Assembly (NCBI GenBank): GCA_013399115.1
Contig: VXAA01005193.1
Coordinates: forward strand, 1,186,469-1,250,468
DNA: 64,000 nucleotides
Reading direction: 5' to 3'
Source: Anseranas semipalmata
Taxonomy: Eukaryota > Chordata > Aves > Anseriformes > Anseranatidae
This document shows, piece after piece, positions 61,663 through 64,000 of the stretch (positions within the stretch are counted from its first letter, which is position 1; every line of letters starts with the position of its first letter). The translations under genes and the position numbers were made by a program. The notes under the pieces are model-generated. The model saw only the letters and a program-made list of their open reading frames with translations. It did not search any database and was not told the DNA's origin.

Positions 61663-63095
61663 TACATCAAACCAGCTATTCCACCAAAATTTCTCCATTC
61701 CTACACGTACAAAAACTGTCTTGAGTCACATAAATCTTTACAGCCTTTCCCTTTACAAGCCCTTTTACGCAAAAAAAGCCCTTTGCAACATCCCCTCAGC
61801 AAAAGCAAAACAACAAGCAGTCGTTTGTGGCAGAGCTCAGCTGCATCAAAGAAGCTGGAGGAAGAGGGAAGAGGAAAGACAGAAGGAAGGTGGGAGAAGT
61901 GGCAGGTCTGTGGTACGGTGCCCTGCAGAGCTGAGGCAGGAGGTCCTCTCCGAGACGAGGAGTGCTCCAAATGAGAGCTCGCAGCATCCAGGAGCACAAC
62001 TTTATCCTGATCTAGGAAACCACTAAGACATTCAGAGCACACTTCAGCAAAGCCCAAACACCACTGGCTTCTTCAGGACCGACAACTCCAAGCACACGTT
62101 TTAGTGCTGTAGAGACAAAAGGCCAGACAGCTGAGCCTGCTGCACGACCAAACTCTTCTGCCTGGTGCTAGTCTGTGCAAATCGATCTCTCATTCAGAAA
62201 TTAAAACCAAAACGAGCAGCACTGAAACAAGGCAGAGCAGCTCCAACGGAGAAGAAATGCAGAGTGACACTGATTATTTCCAAAATGCCTTCCCCAGAAG
62301 CATTAACAAAGTACGTGCCTGGGACAGCAGCCTCGAGCAGAGCATGGAAACATTTGAAAAGCTCGCCGAGCCCTCCCCTGCACCCACAGACCTCCCTGCC
62401 TGATGAGTGTGTTTAAAGCAGTTCTGCAAAGTGCTAAAGCCTGGGTCCCCACTAAAAACAACATTTCCTTCCCGCGTCTCCTCCCTTTTAAATCAAGCTC
62501 AAACCCCAAGTCCAGCAGCACCTCCAGTATGTGTATAATGGTCTCCGTCCAACATTCCTCAGCAATACCATCACTTGGGATGGGGAAGAGAGAGCTGCTC
62601 ATCGAGGAAGGCATTGTGTGAGGGATACAGGCAAGAGAGGGAAAATACAAACACTTTCCTTTGGAGGTCTCAAACCCAGCTTACTGCTGGTGCTGAGGGC
62701 AGTCCTCTTAGTCCTCAGCTGCAGTCACTGAGACACATTCATGGGGAAAGAGCAAAGAAATCATTTAATAGTAACTATGAGCACTCACACTTAATTCCTT
62801 GACTTGCAGCTGAGAGTATTCAGCACCTCAACAGAGCCAAATGGGGAAACGGGACCAAGAAAGACTACAGCACAGGGGCTACCTGCACCTGCAGGTGACA
62901 AAATCAGCTCAGCAGCAGTAGCAGTAGTAAAGCCCTAATGGTCATTCTCCTGCCAGACAAACCCCAAACTCTTCCAGCAAGGAGTCACAAACAAATGTGA
63001 CTAGCAAAAACCAAGAAAAACAACTGTGTCGGTATCATCAGAAAGAACATACCAAGGTGATCGACAGATTTTGCAGTTTTGGTGACAAAAATAAA

Positions 63096-63113
63096 AACAA
63101 ACAAACAAACAAA
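63096..63113. repeat. (AAAC)n simple repeat
   Basis: Run of about four AAAC units followed by A7. Confidence 0.8.
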
Positions 63114-64000
63114 AAAATAGAAGGGAAAAATTGCCTCATTTTGAACTGGAAGATTTTTATTCTGAAACAAAAACAATACAAAGGTGTTTCATCACATCAA
63201 CTTCCCAAAGTTTTGTTCAACCTGAGATGAAACTTTTTTTTACATTTCTTAACTTTTTAAAATAAAACCCAACTCTTTTTATAAAAAGTTTGGATCAAAT
63301 TTTAATAGGAAAATGTGGTTTTAGTTTTTAAACGTTGAAAGGAGTGGCTTTGGCGTTTCTAAAACAAAATCACGTTCCATAAAGAAAAACTGGAATCAAA
63401 TATCTTCATGTTTACAAACTTACATATAACCCTTTAAGTGACTGAAACTATCTGCTTAATTTCAACTTGATTTTATGAAGATTTTTGGTTTCCATGAAGA
63501 TTTTGGAAAAAAGGTTGTGTAATTTCTCTCTTTGATAAAAATGATCTAGTTCGGAGGTGTGATTCACAGATTTGATACACGCAGCTGATTTTTTATTCAC
63601 AGCAGAAGAAACATCGGATTGCCTCACTTAATTGCCTTTTTTCTTGATCAATAGAAAACGCACACGGTAAAAGACCAAGATCTCAAGCAGTGGACTAAGG
63701 CAGCTCTTTCAGTTTCATACACCTAATACTCAGGACTATTGAGTACCCCTAGGGATTTATACTGTTAGTACTAAACATCTGAATTCTCGTTTACATATAT
63801 CTGGTTAGTTCGAAGTTTTCCAAATGAGTCATTTCCAACCACATCTTAAAAAGGAAAAAAAAGGGCATTTAATTACTCCTTTTTAAAAGCCACCATCACT
63901 TATCCTTTTCCTGGGATGGAGACTTGTTGAATATACTGAATATTATCCACAGTGTGGTCATACTGTGTCATGAGGAGAATCACAGCTTTGATGTACTCAT

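Larger units (their letters stand above)
35359..64000. other. Upstream region of TSPAN18 without supported coding genes
   Basis: 28.6 kb with no recognisable protein-coding exon except a possible frame cut by the right edge (63900-63998). It probably contains 5' untranslated exons, an intron and enhancers of TSPAN18, since the first coding exon has an upstream acceptor. Individual CR1, MIR, CpG-rich and enhancer-like blocks are listed separately. Between them the sequence is unremarkable AT-rich DNA. Confidence 0.6.

Noticed and set aside
1..64000. CRISPR arrays, operons, integrases, tRNA or rRNA genes, retroviral LTRs
   Set aside because: No supporting sequence was seen on either strand; the window is ordinary vertebrate chromosome.

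Overview
This is vertebrate genomic DNA, most likely from a bird. Two split genes with canonical GT-AG introns can be read exon by exon. CR1-type LINE tails are present, mammalian repeats such as Alu, B1 and L1 are absent, and repeat density is low. The species cannot be fixed from the sequence alone. There is no bacterial or viral gene organisation.

Layout: bases 1 to about 7.3 kb are non-coding DNA upstream of TP53I11. TP53I11 (tumor protein p53-inducible protein 11) lies on the + strand. Its six coding exons, between 7354 and 12026, join into a complete 189-residue four-helix membrane protein. From 12027 to 18920 is the convergent 3' region shared with TSPAN18 and contains candidate poly(A) signals for both strands. 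TSPAN18 (tetraspanin-18) lies on the - strand. Its seven coding exons, between 35329 and 18921, join into a complete 247-residue tetraspanin, and every coding intron is in phase 0. The remaining 28.6 kb (35359-64000) is upstream of the TSPAN18 start codon. No protein-coding gene can be supported there. It holds two CR1 tails, several ancient MIR-like fragments, CpG-rich patches, and blocks of AT-rich, homeodomain-motif-rich DNA that resemble conserved enhancers.

The tail-to-tail TP53I11/TSPAN18 pair matches the order of these genes on human 11p11.2. Both genes have been reported to restrain epithelial-mesenchymal transition (TSPAN18 in chick cranial neural crest, TP53I11 in mammalian epithelial cells), so the shared 3' boundary and the long upstream regulatory territory are the most useful places to look further. 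I found no clear novel system. The best leads are regulatory: a sense-strand G-quadruplex just after the TP53I11 stop codon, closely spaced opposed poly(A) signals, two RFX X-box-like palindromes, a CpG island next to enhancer-like sequence, an atypical splice donor in TSPAN18 whose retained intron would rewrite the C-terminus, and an open reading frame cut by the right edge of the window.
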